From contig CAZBXI010000011.1 of NCBI GenBank assembly GCA_964496035.1, positions 1 to 34,999 on the forward strand: 34,999 nucleotides of DNA, in the 5' to 3' direction. Under the pieces are notes generated by a model. It was not told the origin of the DNA. It searched no databases and saw only the letters and a list, made by a program, of their open reading frames with translations. The position numbers and the translations under genes are program-made. Shown piece by piece: positions 13,968 to 22,535 of this stretch (positions within the stretch are counted from its first letter, which is position 1; every line of letters begins with the position of its first letter). Source of the DNA: EX4484-217-1 sp964496035. GTDB taxonomy: Archaea > Thermoproteota > Thermoprotei_A > EX4484-217-1.

Positions 13968-15332
13968 ATGGAAGCAATGCTAGCGATAGACCAAACATTG
14001 ACACTAATAATATTTGTAATTACGATAGCCCTCATAGTCTTTAGAGCTCTTCCAGAAACCTTAGCTAGCCTCATAGGAGCTAGCTTAATGATATTTTTAG
14101 GCTTAGCACCATTTAATAAAGCTCTAGGCGAATTCGTAGATTGGAACATTATTGCAATACTGCTCGGTATGTGGATTATAACTTCATACATGATTGAAGC
14201 TGGAATACCTCATATTTTGATAAGCAATATTGGTAAACGTACTCGAACATATAGGGCGTTTATTATCCTTCTATCGTTTCTAGCAGGGTTTATATCGATG
14301 TTCGTTGACAATGTTCTAGTTGTTCTATTGTTTGCTCCTATAGTAATTGAAGTATCAAAGAATCTTAAGAAATCCCCTGTAAATGGTGTTCTACTCGTAA
14401 GTTTGTCAGCAAATTTCATGGGAACAGCTTTATTGCTTGGAGATTTACCTCCCCAAATGCTTCACAGTATTGTAGGTTTTGAATTTGTTGATTTCCTTAT
14501 TTATGAGGGAAAACCTTCTTCATTTCCTATATTGACGCTGTCCTTTATTCTAACATTGCTTATTTTTTATAAATTCTTTCTAAGGGAGCATTCAGTTAAC
14601 ACCATATCTTACAATATGTTGCAGTTGAAAGACATAAATTACGGGCTTGCTAAGATTTCTTCATGCTTTTTCATGTTAACCATAGTTTTAATGTCTTTGC
14701 GAAGAGAATTAAGCTACGTTTTAAAAGCGCATTTACAGCAGCTTACAGGTTTTTATGATTTAAAACTAGGTTTAATAACATTGAGCATGGCTATTCTTTT
14801 AGGTTTAACTGTGGAATTACTGAGATATAAAAGGAAGGTTGAAGGACCATCCTTTGAAGAGGTTCTTAAGAATATTCAATGGGACGCGGTTTTATTCTAC
14901 TCATCACTATTTATCCTTGCGAGAACGCTTGAATATAAAGGGCTGCTTCGGCTACTAGCATCTTTTCTAGAGGGGTTTTTCACTGGTCAGACCATTGTAG
15001 CTACAACTCTCTTATATTGGATTACAGCACCCTTAGTGGCGTTTATAGAACATGATGCCTATATTTTAACACTGCTTTTAACATTGAAAGAGCTCGTTCA
15101 AAAAGGCATACTTGCGCATCCTTCGCCGCTCTACTGGGCCTTAGTTTGGGCAGGCACTCTTGGAAGCAATTATACTGTGGTAGGAGCACCCGCCTTATAC
15201 GTTGCATTAACTATTCTAAGAAGTAAAGGTTACAAGACAAGTTTACGAAAATTTTATAGTATAACCATACCTTATACTACGGTATCGCTTGTACTAACGT
15301 ACATCATAGCATTGCCCCTATGGTTTATGTAA
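13968..15332 (+). CDS. ArsB/NhaD (ion transporter superfamily) permease
   Basis: 454 residues, almost wholly hydrophobic, with roughly 11-12 membrane helices in two halves. FISMFVDNVLVVLLFAP near residues 105-121 and the paired LVAFIEHDAYILTLLL near 356 correspond to the conserved re-entrant regions of the ArsB/NhaD/SLC13 fold, where NhaD-type members show a similar FxDN motif. Substrate (Na+/H+, arsenite or dicarboxylate) cannot be told from sequence. It is the first gene of a plus-strand run; RuBisCO starts 47 bases later. A start at the ATG at 13977 (MLAIDQ) is also possible. Confidence 0.82.
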   Translation: MEAMLAIDQTLTLIIFVITIALIVFRALPETLASLIGASLMIFLGLAPFNKALGEFVDWNIIAILLGMWIITSYMIEAGIPHILISNIGKRTRTYRAFIILLSFLAGFISMFVDNVLVVLLFAPIVIEVSKNLKKSPVNGVLLVSLSANFMGTALLLGDLPPQMLHSIVGFEFVDFLIYEGKPSSFPILTLSFILTLLIFYKFFLREHSVNTISYNMLQLKDINYGLAKISSCFFMLTIVLMSLRRELSYVLKAHLQQLTGFYDLKLGLITLSMAILLGLTVELLRYKRKVEGPSFEEVLKNIQWDAVLFYSSLFILARTLEYKGLLRLLASFLEGFFTGQTIVATTLLYWITAPLVAFIEHDAYILTLLLTLKELVQKGILAHPSPLYWALVWAGTLGSNYTVVGAPALYVALTILRSKGYKTSLRKFYSITIPYTTVSLVLTYIIALPLWFM

Positions 15333-15379
15333 ATAACACATAATTATCTGTAAGCACCAGTTGTTTCTCGGGTAAAAGT

Positions 15380-16675
15380 ATGTCAAAGTTTGAATGGTAT
15401 GAGGAGTTTGTTGATTTAACCTATAAGCCTAGCGAAAGTGATCTCATAGCCGTGTTCAAAGTTAAACCTAGAGATATTACGTTAAAGGAGGCTGCTGGTA
15501 GAGTTGCTTCAGAAAGTAGTATAGGAACATGGACTACACTAACCACAATGACTGAAGATCTAAGAAGGCTTATGGCTAGGGTTTACGAAATTAGAGAAAA
15601 CGGTGTAATTAAGGTAGCATATCCTCTAGAGCTTTTCGAGCCTGATAGTGTACCTCAGATCTTAAGTTCTATTGCAGGTAATGTTTTCGGTATGAGAGCT
15701 CTTGAAGCATTAAAGCTGATTGACGCCAAATTTCCTAAGGAACTAATTAAGTACTATAAGGGACCGCAATTTGGCATTAAAGGAGTAAGAGAGAAGTTAA
15801 AAGTATATGGCAGACCTATTACGGCAACTGTTCCTAAGCCGAAAGTGGGCTTAGATACAGAGCGCTATGCTAAAGTAGCTTACGAAATACTATCAGGTGG
15901 TGTGGATTTATTGAAAGACGATGAAAATTTAACAAATCAAAAATTCAACCCATTCATGAAAAGGCTAGATGCTGTAATGAAAGTAATAGATAAAGTAGAA
16001 AATGAAACAGGCGAGAGAAAAGGCTATCTCGTAAATATAACAGCTGAAACCAAAGAAATGATAAAGAGAGCAAAAGCTGTTGCAGACTACGGCAACGAGT
16101 TCATAATGATAGACATACTAACAGCTGGTTGGGCAGCACTACAAACACTTAGAGAGGAACTTGAAGAACTAAAACTAGCTATTCACGCTCATAGAGCTTT
16201 CCATGCAGCCTTTACGAGAAACCCTGAACATGGAATGTCTATGCTTATGGTAGCTAAGCTAGCTAGACTAATAGGCGTAGACCATATACACATAGGTGTT
16301 CCTGTAGGAAAAATGGAAGCTAAGGTTAAGGATGTACTAACGATACAAAAAGAAATAACGGAAAAAACATTCATTCCTGAAGACGACATATTGCTGGAGC
16401 AAGAGTGGCACCATATAAAACCAGTACTCCCAGTAGCCTCTGGAGGCTTACATCCAGGCCTCTTACCTAAAGTTATAGAAGTCATGGGGGTAGATATTAT
16501 AATTCAAGTTGGTGGAGGCGTTTTAGGGCATCCAGATGGAGCCTATGCTGGCGCTAAGGCCGTGAGGCAAGCATTAGATGCTGCAATAAAGAAAATACCC
16601 TTAGATCAATATGCTGAGGAACATAAAGAGCTCAAGAGAGCTCTTGAAAAATGGGGTTATGTGAGACCAAAGTAG
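15380..16675 (+). CDS. rbcL: Form III ribulose-1,5-bisphosphate carboxylase large subunit
   Basis: 431 residues with all active-site motifs: KPKVGL at 153-158, the carbamylation motif GGVDLLKDDEN with Lys179, Asp181 and Glu182, HAHRAFHAA with His271/Arg272, loop 6 GVPVGKMEA with Lys311, and the phosphate-binding SGGLHPG and QVGGGVLGHPDG. Length and motifs fit archaeal form III, which works without a small subunit. Known form III enzymes act in AMP salvage, converting ribulose bisphosphate derived from nucleosides plus CO2 into 3-phosphoglycerate. AMP phosphorylase and ribose-1,5-bisphosphate isomerase, the usual partners, are not in this window. Cytosolic. Its neighbours are a permease and a cyclase-family hydrolase. 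Confidence 0.96.
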   Translation: MSKFEWYEEFVDLTYKPSESDLIAVFKVKPRDITLKEAAGRVASESSIGTWTTLTTMTEDLRRLMARVYEIRENGVIKVAYPLELFEPDSVPQILSSIAGNVFGMRALEALKLIDAKFPKELIKYYKGPQFGIKGVREKLKVYGRPITATVPKPKVGLDTERYAKVAYEILSGGVDLLKDDENLTNQKFNPFMKRLDAVMKVIDKVENETGERKGYLVNITAETKEMIKRAKAVADYGNEFIMIDILTAGWAALQTLREELEELKLAIHAHRAFHAAFTRNPEHGMSMLMVAKLARLIGVDHIHIGVPVGKMEAKVKDVLTIQKEITEKTFIPEDDILLEQEWHHIKPVLPVASGGLHPGLLPKVIEVMGVDIIIQVGGGVLGHPDGAYAGAKAVRQALDAAIKKIPLDQYAEEHKELKRALEKWGYVRPK

Positions 16676-16751
16676 TACGATAAAATAACCTTTAAGCTCT
16701 CATTTAATCTATTAAACTTTAAAACGAACTATATAGGTAGGAGGATGGAAT

Positions 16752-17420
16752 ATGAAAATTATTGACTTATCGTTTGAAATACACAGTGGAGCACCGGTAT
16801 TTCCAGGATACCCTGTACCCATAGTTCATAAGTGGTCAAGTATTGAAGAACATGGATATTATGCGAACTTACTTATGTTTGTGGAACATACACTAACACA
16901 TATAGATGTGCCAGCCCATTTCATAAAAAACGGGATAACTGTTGAGCACGTTCCTTTAGAGAAGTGCATAGGGAAAGGTGTAGTCATTGATGTTTCTCAA
17001 AAACCCCCTAAGTCTGAAATAACCGTAGAAGATATCGATAAAGTTCTAAGAGAATTAAATTTAACAATAGGGCCCGGATGGATTATACTCTTCTACACAG
17101 GGTATGATAAGAAAATAGGTACTTCAGAGTTCTTTAACCATCCTGGATTAGGATGGGCAGCTTCCCGGTATTTAGCCAGACTTAAAGTTAATGCTGTAGG
17201 AATAGATGCTCCAAGCATAGATCATGATCCCTATCCTGCACATAAAACTTTACTGTCACAGGGAATACTAATCTACGAGAACTTAACAAATCTAGACCTA
17301 TTACTAGGTAATATAGGATTTAAGTTCATAGGTCTCCCATTAAAAATAAGAGCTGGTTCAGCATCACCTGTTAGAGCTATAGCGATAATTGAGTCGGGAA
17401 AAGAGACTATCAGAATATAG
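16752..17420 (+). CDS. Cyclase-family (kynurenine formamidase-like) metal hydrolase
   Basis: 222 residues of the cyclase family (PF04199). HTLTHIDVPAHF near residues 46-57 is the His/Asp metal motif (family form HxxTHxDxPxHF), and DAPSIDHDPYPAHK near 153-166 supplies further ligands. The usual GTH of bacterial formamidases is LTH here. Members hydrolyse formylkynurenine or other amides and lactones. No tryptophan-degradation gene is nearby, so the substrate is unknown. GGAGGATGGAAT precedes the ATG, an excellent ribosome site. The gene sits between RuBisCO (76-base gap) and the prenyl synthase. Confidence 0.85.
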   Translation: MKIIDLSFEIHSGAPVFPGYPVPIVHKWSSIEEHGYYANLLMFVEHTLTHIDVPAHFIKNGITVEHVPLEKCIGKGVVIDVSQKPPKSEITVEDIDKVLRELNLTIGPGWIILFYTGYDKKIGTSEFFNHPGLGWAASRYLARLKVNAVGIDAPSIDHDPYPAHKTLLSQGILIYENLTNLDLLLGNIGFKFIGLPLKIRAGSASPVRAIAIIESGKETIRI

Positions 17421-17439
17421 TGAGGGTAAGTGGGTTATA

Positions 17440-18447
17440 GTGTTAAAGAATAATATAGAATCATTTATGTCATACTATGAGAGCCGAAAGAAACTTATTG
17501 AAGATAGAATAGAGCAGCTAATAAGTAATGTAACTTTAGACCCTATATTTGAAAGAGCCAATGTTAGAGAAATGCTTCTTTATAGTCTTAAGGGAGGAAA
17601 AAAGCTACGAGGAGTATTAACACTACTAATTTGTGAAGAACTAGGTGGAAATGTTGAAAGAGCATTAGATGCAGCTGTTGCTGTAGAACTTATACATAAT
17701 GCATCATTAATACATGACGATATAATAGATGGAGACGAGATACGGAGAAATAAACTGAGCTTCTGGAAAAGATATGGTATTTCTGCGGCTATAATTATAG
17801 GACATTACCTTGTATCTTTAGGACTAATGCTTTTCAGAAAATATGGATGGAGAGCTATCGAAGTATTCAATAGAGCATGGATAAACATTGTAAAGGGAGG
17901 CATAGCGGACATTACCAGAAGTTCGTCGTTTGATGAGAAAATATACAAAGTAATAGCTAAGCTCAAGACAGGAGAATTTTTTGCTGTAGCTGCAGTAATG
18001 GGTGCGATTTCAGCGGAAAAAACAGAATACGAGGAACTAGCATATCGTTATGGATCATCTCTAGGCCTAACATTCCAAATAGCAGATGACACTGTAGACA
18101 TAGTTAATATGGTTAGAAAAAGGTCTGACACAGTAAAGTTTTCACCGAGTCTAATAGCGTTTTTAACATGGATTTCGGAAAACAAGAAGATTAAGGAAAT
18201 AGCAAAACTGGCTCTATTTTCTAAAAGCTCATTGTCTACAATTATTACCGAAGAAAATATTTTAGACAAAGCTGCAACAAAGCTTCAGAAACACTTAATT
18301 AAAACCCTAGATTTAGCCTCCAAATTCCCGCAATCATCTCTTAAAATATACCTTAAAATATATCCTCAAATCGCAATAGCCAAAATGCTTGACGAAGCTA
18401 GAGAATATATAGATAAAAATATTTTAAATAGGATATTTACGTACTAA
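17440..18447 (+). CDS. Isoprenyl diphosphate synthase (GGPP synthase-like)
   Basis: About 335 residues from the GTG at 17440. It carries KGGKKLRGVL at 51-60, the first aspartate-rich motif LIHDDIIDGDEIRR at 90-103 and the second QIADDTVDIV. These bind the allylic and homoallylic diphosphates through Mg2+. In archaea such enzymes make geranylgeranyl or longer diphosphates for membrane ether lipids. The open frame extends to a TTG at 17389, inside the upstream gene; I prefer the GTG because GAGGG lies before it and family members begin close to that point. The first motif has no insertion. The exact chain length made cannot be told. Confidence 0.88.
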   Translation: MLKNNIESFMSYYESRKKLIEDRIEQLISNVTLDPIFERANVREMLLYSLKGGKKLRGVLTLLICEELGGNVERALDAAVAVELIHNASLIHDDIIDGDEIRRNKLSFWKRYGISAAIIIGHYLVSLGLMLFRKYGWRAIEVFNRAWINIVKGGIADITRSSSFDEKIYKVIAKLKTGEFFAVAAVMGAISAEKTEYEELAYRYGSSLGLTFQIADDTVDIVNMVRKRSDTVKFSPSLIAFLTWISENKKIKEIAKLALFSKSSLSTIITEENILDKAATKLQKHLIKTLDLASKFPQSSLKIYLKIYPQIAIAKMLDEAREYIDKNILNRIFTY

Positions 18448-18488
18448 TAATGTAATATGTTCATGAAGATATAGGAGTAATGTAGGAA

Positions 18489-18755
18489 ATGATTGTTGAA
18501 TTAGGAGAAAGGGAGATAATTGTAAGAAGGATTTCAACACACATAGATGCAAGAGATATAATAGAGATCATTAATAATACCTTAGAGGGAAAAGATATTA
18601 AGATGATATACGATTTTGAAGGTTCACCTGGGCCTCTAGGAGAGGGTATTGTAATAAAAATTAAATTAAGTAAAAGACTCAGTAACGTAGACATTTCAGT
18701 ACTGAGGAAAATTTTTGAACTTAAAGGAATACCTGTCAAGGTTAACCTTGCTTAA
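18489..18755 (+). CDS. Uncharacterised 88-residue protein
   Basis: Not recognised. The protein begins MIVELGEREIIVRRISTHID and has an alternating strand-helix pattern with IVIKIKLSKRL near the middle and a final LKGIPVKVNLA, suggesting a compact alpha/beta domain. It is soluble. It follows the prenyl synthase by about 40 bases on the same strand, so it may belong to the RuBisCO-prenyl synthase transcription run. Its last 14 bases overlap the convergent mscS gene. A weak AGGAAATG start context is present. Confidence 0.6.
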   Translation: MIVELGEREIIVRRISTHIDARDIIEIINNTLEGKDIKMIYDFEGSPGPLGEGIVIKIKLSKRLSNVDISVLRKIFELKGIPVKVNLA

Positions 18756-19575
18756 GCTCCAATGGCGTTCTAAACCATACAACTATTTGCGGAAATGGTA
18801 TTTCTATACCCTCTCTCTCAAGTTTGCTTTTAATTATAGAGACTATCTCTTTTCTAACCTTAAACCATATAGGCGATGGAACCCACATCCTAATAGCGAT
18901 GTTAACACTACTTTCTCCTAAGCTTTCCACGAAGATTTCCGGTTCTGGTTCAGCAAGCACATAAGGATGTTCTTCTACGGCCTTTTTTACTGCTTCAACA
19001 ACCTTGTAAGGATCCTCCTTGTACGCTACTCCTACGGTAATATCTAACCTACGAGCAACATACTTACCATAATTCGTTATTGTTGCATTGAAAACTTCAG
19101 AGTTCGGAAATCTAACGTATCTTCCATCCCACGTCTTTATCTTCGTAGATAGAAAACTAATGTCAGTTACTATTCCAGCTTCATTCTTTATCTTAACAGG
19201 TTCTCCAATGTTCAACGGCCTATCTACTAGTAAGAATATTCCGGAAATAAAATTAGAAACAGCTTTCTCACTAGCAAAACCTAAAATAACACCTACTACT
19301 CCGCCTGCGACGAGTATTCCAGTAATATATTTTTCTGCTCCCAACACTATTAGGGCTAAAATTACTGATATTAAGAATATTATATAGAAGACTACCTTGC
19401 TGGTAAATGCTAAGAGGTGCTGAGGAATTTTGCCTTTAAGTATATGGGAGGTATATCTTGCAGTTAGTTTAGCTATTACAAAACCTAGCACAACATAAAG
19501 AAAAGCAGCAATAAAGTCTATTATCGTTAAAAACTCAAAATATCCTTGCAACTGAAACACTAACTTACACCCCAT
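18742..19575 (-). CDS. MscS-family small-conductance mechanosensitive channel
   Basis: 277 residues. Three hydrophobic helices lie in the first 115 residues, the last being the pore helix (VAGGVVGVILGFASEKAVSNFISGIFLL). The beta domain (PLNIGEPVKI, TKIKTWDGRYVRFPNSEVFNATI) and the alpha/beta vestibule ending in IPFPQIVVWF follow. The GDxV-like and PNS motifs are standard. The channel opens under membrane tension to release solutes on osmotic downshock. Its start overlaps the 3' end of the DUF432 gene by 16 bases, so the two are translationally coupled. Overlaps the convergent 88-residue gene by 14 bases. Confidence 0.95.
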   Translation of the reverse strand: MGCKLVFQLQGYFEFLTIIDFIAAFLYVVLGFVIAKLTARYTSHILKGKIPQHLLAFTSKVVFYIIFLISVILALIVLGAEKYITGILVAGGVVGVILGFASEKAVSNFISGIFLLVDRPLNIGEPVKIKNEAGIVTDISFLSTKIKTWDGRYVRFPNSEVFNATITNYGKYVARRLDITVGVAYKEDPYKVVEAVKKAVEEHPYVLAEPEPEIFVESLGESSVNIAIRMWVPSPIWFKVRKEIVSIIKSKLEREGIEIPFPQIVVWFRTPLELKQG

Positions 19576-20264
19576 TCCATTTTTAAATGTTCTTTAAACT
19601 GACCTACTGTTATAGGTGTTCGATAGAAACCTGGTATTTCAATCTCCTTTACATATCTAATAGAAATACTGTCCGGAGATTCTATATTCACCCTAAATAA
19701 ACCATAATGTGCTCTTTCGCCCTTATAGAATATGTTGATACCCGCTACTGGTATGACTATTTTCGATAATTCAATAAAATAGTTGCTTACATTGTCTATT
19801 TCTACTTTAACTACAGCCTCACCCATTGTTATTTCAGGTTCTTCATGATATACGTCTGTAATGTAAAACCTACATATCAACCCATTCTCTATAGGCCCGT
19901 ATATTGCATATTTTTCCCTAGTAAGAGTTACTCTGTCTATAATGGTGTTCACGTTATCTTTGTAGAGAACTACACCTATATCTATAGGTGCTTTAAAGTA
20001 CACTATTGCTTTCTCTTTAGGCGATAATGTTACCGTTGATTTAAGCCTTAAGTATATAGTGTTTGAGATGAAGTATTTTTGGTTAAGAGGAGGTAAGGGG
20101 TATATACCTAAATTTACCTCCTTAACAACTATTTTCTTAGACAACCTATTGTCTCCATACTTTCTATAATACTTGAAAACGTTCTCAGCAATTCTCGATA
20201 TGTTGATTTCCAACATGTCTTTCTTAATAAGTAGTTTGTTTCTTACTTCATATTTTCCGAACAT
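19560..20264 (-). CDS. DUF432 family protein
   Basis: 234 residues, beta-rich and without membrane helices. Its position directly upstream of a MscS channel, plus segments such as NLGIYPLPPLN, IYLRLKSTVTLSPKEK and PVAGINIFYKGERAHYGLFRV, match the archaeal DUF432 family, which is repeatedly found beside mscS. The molecular role is not established; a modulator or partner of the channel is the natural inference. It starts 4 bases after the TldD-like gene and overlaps mscS by 16 bases. Confidence 0.8.
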   Translation of the reverse strand: MFGKYEVRNKLLIKKDMLEINISRIAENVFKYYRKYGDNRLSKKIVVKEVNLGIYPLPPLNQKYFISNTIYLRLKSTVTLSPKEKAIVYFKAPIDIGVVLYKDNVNTIIDRVTLTREKYAIYGPIENGLICRFYITDVYHEEPEITMGEAVVKVEIDNVSNYFIELSKIVIPVAGINIFYKGERAHYGLFRVNIESPDSISIRYVKEIEIPGFYRTPITVGQFKEHLKMEWGVS

Positions 20265-20268
20265 TTTC

Positions 20269-21594
20269 TTACCCTACTACTACGGACCTTATTTTTATTG
20301 GAGGAGCGAATTCAGAAACTTTGTGGCCTTTCTCTACAGATGGTCTTTGTTTTAATTCTTTTCCTAGTCCTTCGATGAAGTTTAAGTGTTTAGGTACTTG
20401 CAGTTTAATGTAGTTTACAACCACAGGTTCCCTAAGCTCACCCTTCTCAATGATCCACCCAGCTTCAGGAACAAGTGTTAATACTCCTTCGCTTGATATA
20501 TCAGCTTTTACAAGACCTTCAATATATATTCCTTCTCTTGTTTCCTCAATTAGCTCTTGTAAGCTCCAATCTGACGGTTTCACGACTATGTTGCTCATAA
20601 GAGCCTTTGGTTTATGAAATATTCCCCTAGCATTGCCTGTGGGCTCCACGTTCCACATTTTAGATGTTAGCCTTGTATGTATTAGTGACACTAATTCTCC
20701 ATTTTCAATTAGAGTTTTTCTTTTACCATATACTCCTTCATCATCGAATGCGTATGAACCGTAGCCCCATGGTATTGTAGGATCATCTATAATAGTCAAG
20801 TCCGTCGTTGTGATTCTCAAAGGTATTTTAGGTTTCATCTGTATAGTATCAGCTTCCAGTAAATGGGTTAGCTCATGGAATATAGCTCCTGAAGTTGTGT
20901 GATCAAAAACTACGTCCCACTTTAGACCTCTTCTTAAAGGGTGCATGCGTTTAGCATAAGCTATGCTCCTAGCTCTTTCAGAAACTCTATCTGCAATGCT
21001 TAGCAATACTTTCTCGGAAATATCATCTAAGGAGCCAGAAAACCCTACTACTTCTCCTGCAATACCTCTCCTATATCCTTGAACAGTTCCAAACATCGCT
21101 ATTTCAACAGTGTTTTTATCTTCGATCGCGTTAGCTCCTTCGCTGGAAAGATATTCTTTTAAAACACGTGAACACGTTATAATAATTTCGCTTTCAGAAC
21201 AACCCCTGTCCTTAAGCCTATCACCTAGCATTTCCGCAATTTCTTTAATTCTGCTTGTAGAACATACTTTACCTTTTCCTATTTGAAAACTTCCTGTAAC
21301 GGGTTTCTCCAGCTCGCACCATTTCATAGGTTTTATCTTTGCACTTAACCTTTTAGCTTCTGAAACCGTTAGTTCGATGTATTTGTCTATTATCCTAGGG
21401 TCATACGTAGATCTAATAGACCATACTCCTTTGTCGAATACTCGCACAACATAAACAACGTTTTTGATAGAGTTTTCTTCAAAACTATTACCCCTATACG
21501 CTACTTCTACTTCATTTATACTATAAACTATGAAGTCTAAGTAATCAACTTCCCTAGCTTTTAACAGGAATTTTTCCTTGAACCAGGCGCTCAT
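20269..21594 (-). CDS. TldD/PmbA-family protein with altered metal motif
   Basis: 441 residues with the TldD architecture: an N-terminal alpha/beta domain (DYLDFIVYSINEVEVAYRG), a middle region and the C-terminal metalloprotease half (DVVFDHTTSGAIFHELTHLLEAD near residues 228-249, then GSYAFDDEGV and NARG). Classic TldD has HExxxH and a C-terminal cysteine ligand. Here the motif is HELTH (His240, Glu241, His244), one residue shorter, and the C-terminal segment GLGKELKQRP lacks the CGK cysteine. TldD normally works with TldE/PmbA to cleave small unfolded peptides; no TldE gene is in this window. It is first or second gene of an operon with DUF432 and mscS. Confidence 0.87.
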   Translation of the reverse strand: MSAWFKEKFLLKAREVDYLDFIVYSINEVEVAYRGNSFEENSIKNVVYVVRVFDKGVWSIRSTYDPRIIDKYIELTVSEAKRLSAKIKPMKWCELEKPVTGSFQIGKGKVCSTSRIKEIAEMLGDRLKDRGCSESEIIITCSRVLKEYLSSEGANAIEDKNTVEIAMFGTVQGYRRGIAGEVVGFSGSLDDISEKVLLSIADRVSERARSIAYAKRMHPLRRGLKWDVVFDHTTSGAIFHELTHLLEADTIQMKPKIPLRITTTDLTIIDDPTIPWGYGSYAFDDEGVYGKRKTLIENGELVSLIHTRLTSKMWNVEPTGNARGIFHKPKALMSNIVVKPSDWSLQELIEETREGIYIEGLVKADISSEGVLTLVPEAGWIIEKGELREPVVVNYIKLQVPKHLNFIEGLGKELKQRPSVEKGHKVSEFAPPIKIRSVVVG

Positions 21595-21633
21595 ACTTTC
21601 TAGCTTAGAGGTACTGAGTGGTAGTAATTAAGT

Positions 21634-21945
21634 TTAAACAAATACTGTCCTATTACCATAGATTTTGGTGAGAATTTCTGGTTCTATAAATAAACCAGCC
21701 TTATCTTCTACTTCTAAAATATCTTCGACAGTATGGCCTTTTCTCTTAGCATACTGTACAAACATTTCAATAAGCTCATTTCTTACCCTTCTATCCTTAA
21801 ACGGCTCTAGCTCAAATAGCAACTTTATTGAAAAAGCAAAATCCTCTAAATTTTCCGAGAAAATCGCCTTTAACATATGATAGAGCGAGATCTCAAGAAT
21901 AGTTATTTCCCTTTCGAGAGCATTCATAGACATTTCCATCCTCAA
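21634..21945 (-). CDS. Uncharacterised 103-residue helical protein
   Basis: Not recognised. The protein is acidic and almost wholly helical (LEREITILEISLYHMLKAIFSENLEDFAFSIK), followed by FVQYAKRKGHTVEDIL and a short tail. Several ATG codons lie at the start (MRMEMSMNAL), so the exact start is uncertain; the one at 21945 gives the longest form. It lies 39 bases upstream of the TldD-like gene on the same strand and may be the first gene of the TldD-DUF432-MscS unit. It is divergent from the Lrp regulator, which could control both directions. Confidence 0.6.
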   Translation of the reverse strand: MRMEMSMNALEREITILEISLYHMLKAIFSENLEDFAFSIKLLFELEPFKDRRVRNELIEMFVQYAKRKGHTVEDILEVEDKAGLFIEPEILTKIYGNRTVFV

Positions 21946-21994
21946 AATATTAATTACCTTACCTTAACATTTCTATCTCGGAGGCTTAAGTATT

Positions 21995-22444
21995 ATGGTG
22001 GAACTCGATGATCTTGACAGGAAAATAATAGTTGCTCTTCAAGCTGATGGTAGAATACCTTTTTCCAGACTAGCGCAAACGCTTCATGTAAGTGAAAGCA
22101 CGATATATCTTAGAATAAAGAAGCTTAGAGAAGCAGGTATTCTTAAGGGTTTTTCGGCTAACATAGATTATAGAGCTTTGGGTAAAAACAGTTTAGCATA
22201 TGTCTTAGTAAAGACTAGCCCAAGACAGCATCAAAGGGTTCTTAAAGTTCTATCTAATATTGATGAAATATACGAAATATATGATGTAACTGGAGAATAC
22301 CAGATACTTCTAAGAATTCTAGTTGAAAACAGGGTGAAGCTAAGTGAAATAGTGAATAGGATAAGGAAAGTAAATGGTGTAAGAGAAGTTTATGTGTTGT
22401 ACGTGCTGAGTGTTATTAAAGAAGAGAAAACCGTGAAAGTTTAA
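21995..22444 (+). CDS. Lrp/AsnC-family transcription regulator
   Basis: 149 residues. An N-terminal winged helix-turn-helix (DLDRKIIVALQADGRIPFSR, then LHVSESTIYLRIKKLREAGIL) is followed by the RAM ligand-binding domain (AYVLVKTSPRQHQRVLKVLS, VTGEYQILLRI, VREVYVLYVLSVIKEEK). Such proteins form dimers to octamers and respond to amino acids. The ATG at 21995 has TCGGAGG upstream. It is divergent from the operon beginning with the 103-residue gene, with a 49-base gap that could hold its operator. A C/D sRNA on the other strand begins a few bases after its stop. Confidence 0.93.
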   Translation: MVELDDLDRKIIVALQADGRIPFSRLAQTLHVSESTIYLRIKKLREAGILKGFSANIDYRALGKNSLAYVLVKTSPRQHQRVLKVLSNIDEIYEIYDVTGEYQILLRILVENRVKLSEIVNRIRKVNGVREVYVLYVLSVIKEEKTVKV

Positions 22445-22446
22445 AG

Positions 22447-22505
22447 CATATCAGTTTGAGAGCTCTTCATCACGTTTTCAGATGGTTTGCTACTCTTCAT
22501 CTATG
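22447..22505 (-). ncRNA. Box C/D sRNA
   Basis: On the minus strand: box C ATGAAGA (22494-22500), a 12-nt guide GTAGCAAACCAT, box D' CTGA (22478-22481), then box C' GTGATGA (22467-22473), a 12-nt guide AGAGCTCTCAAA and box D CTGA (22451-22454). Three of four boxes are perfect and both guides are exactly 12 nt, the archaeal norm. It lies 31 bases downstream of the stop of the minus-strand ATP-grasp gene and just past the stop of the plus-strand Lrp gene. Targets would contain ATGGTTTGCTAC and TTTGAGAGCTCT; I could not assign them. Confidence 0.87.
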
Positions 22506-22535
22506 AAATGTTAGTCAAATAGTAAATATTAAGCC

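Noticed and set aside
13859..14191. Minus-strand open frame of 110 codons
   Set aside because: Antisense to the start of the permease and overlaps the hydrolase; composition follows the opposite strand.
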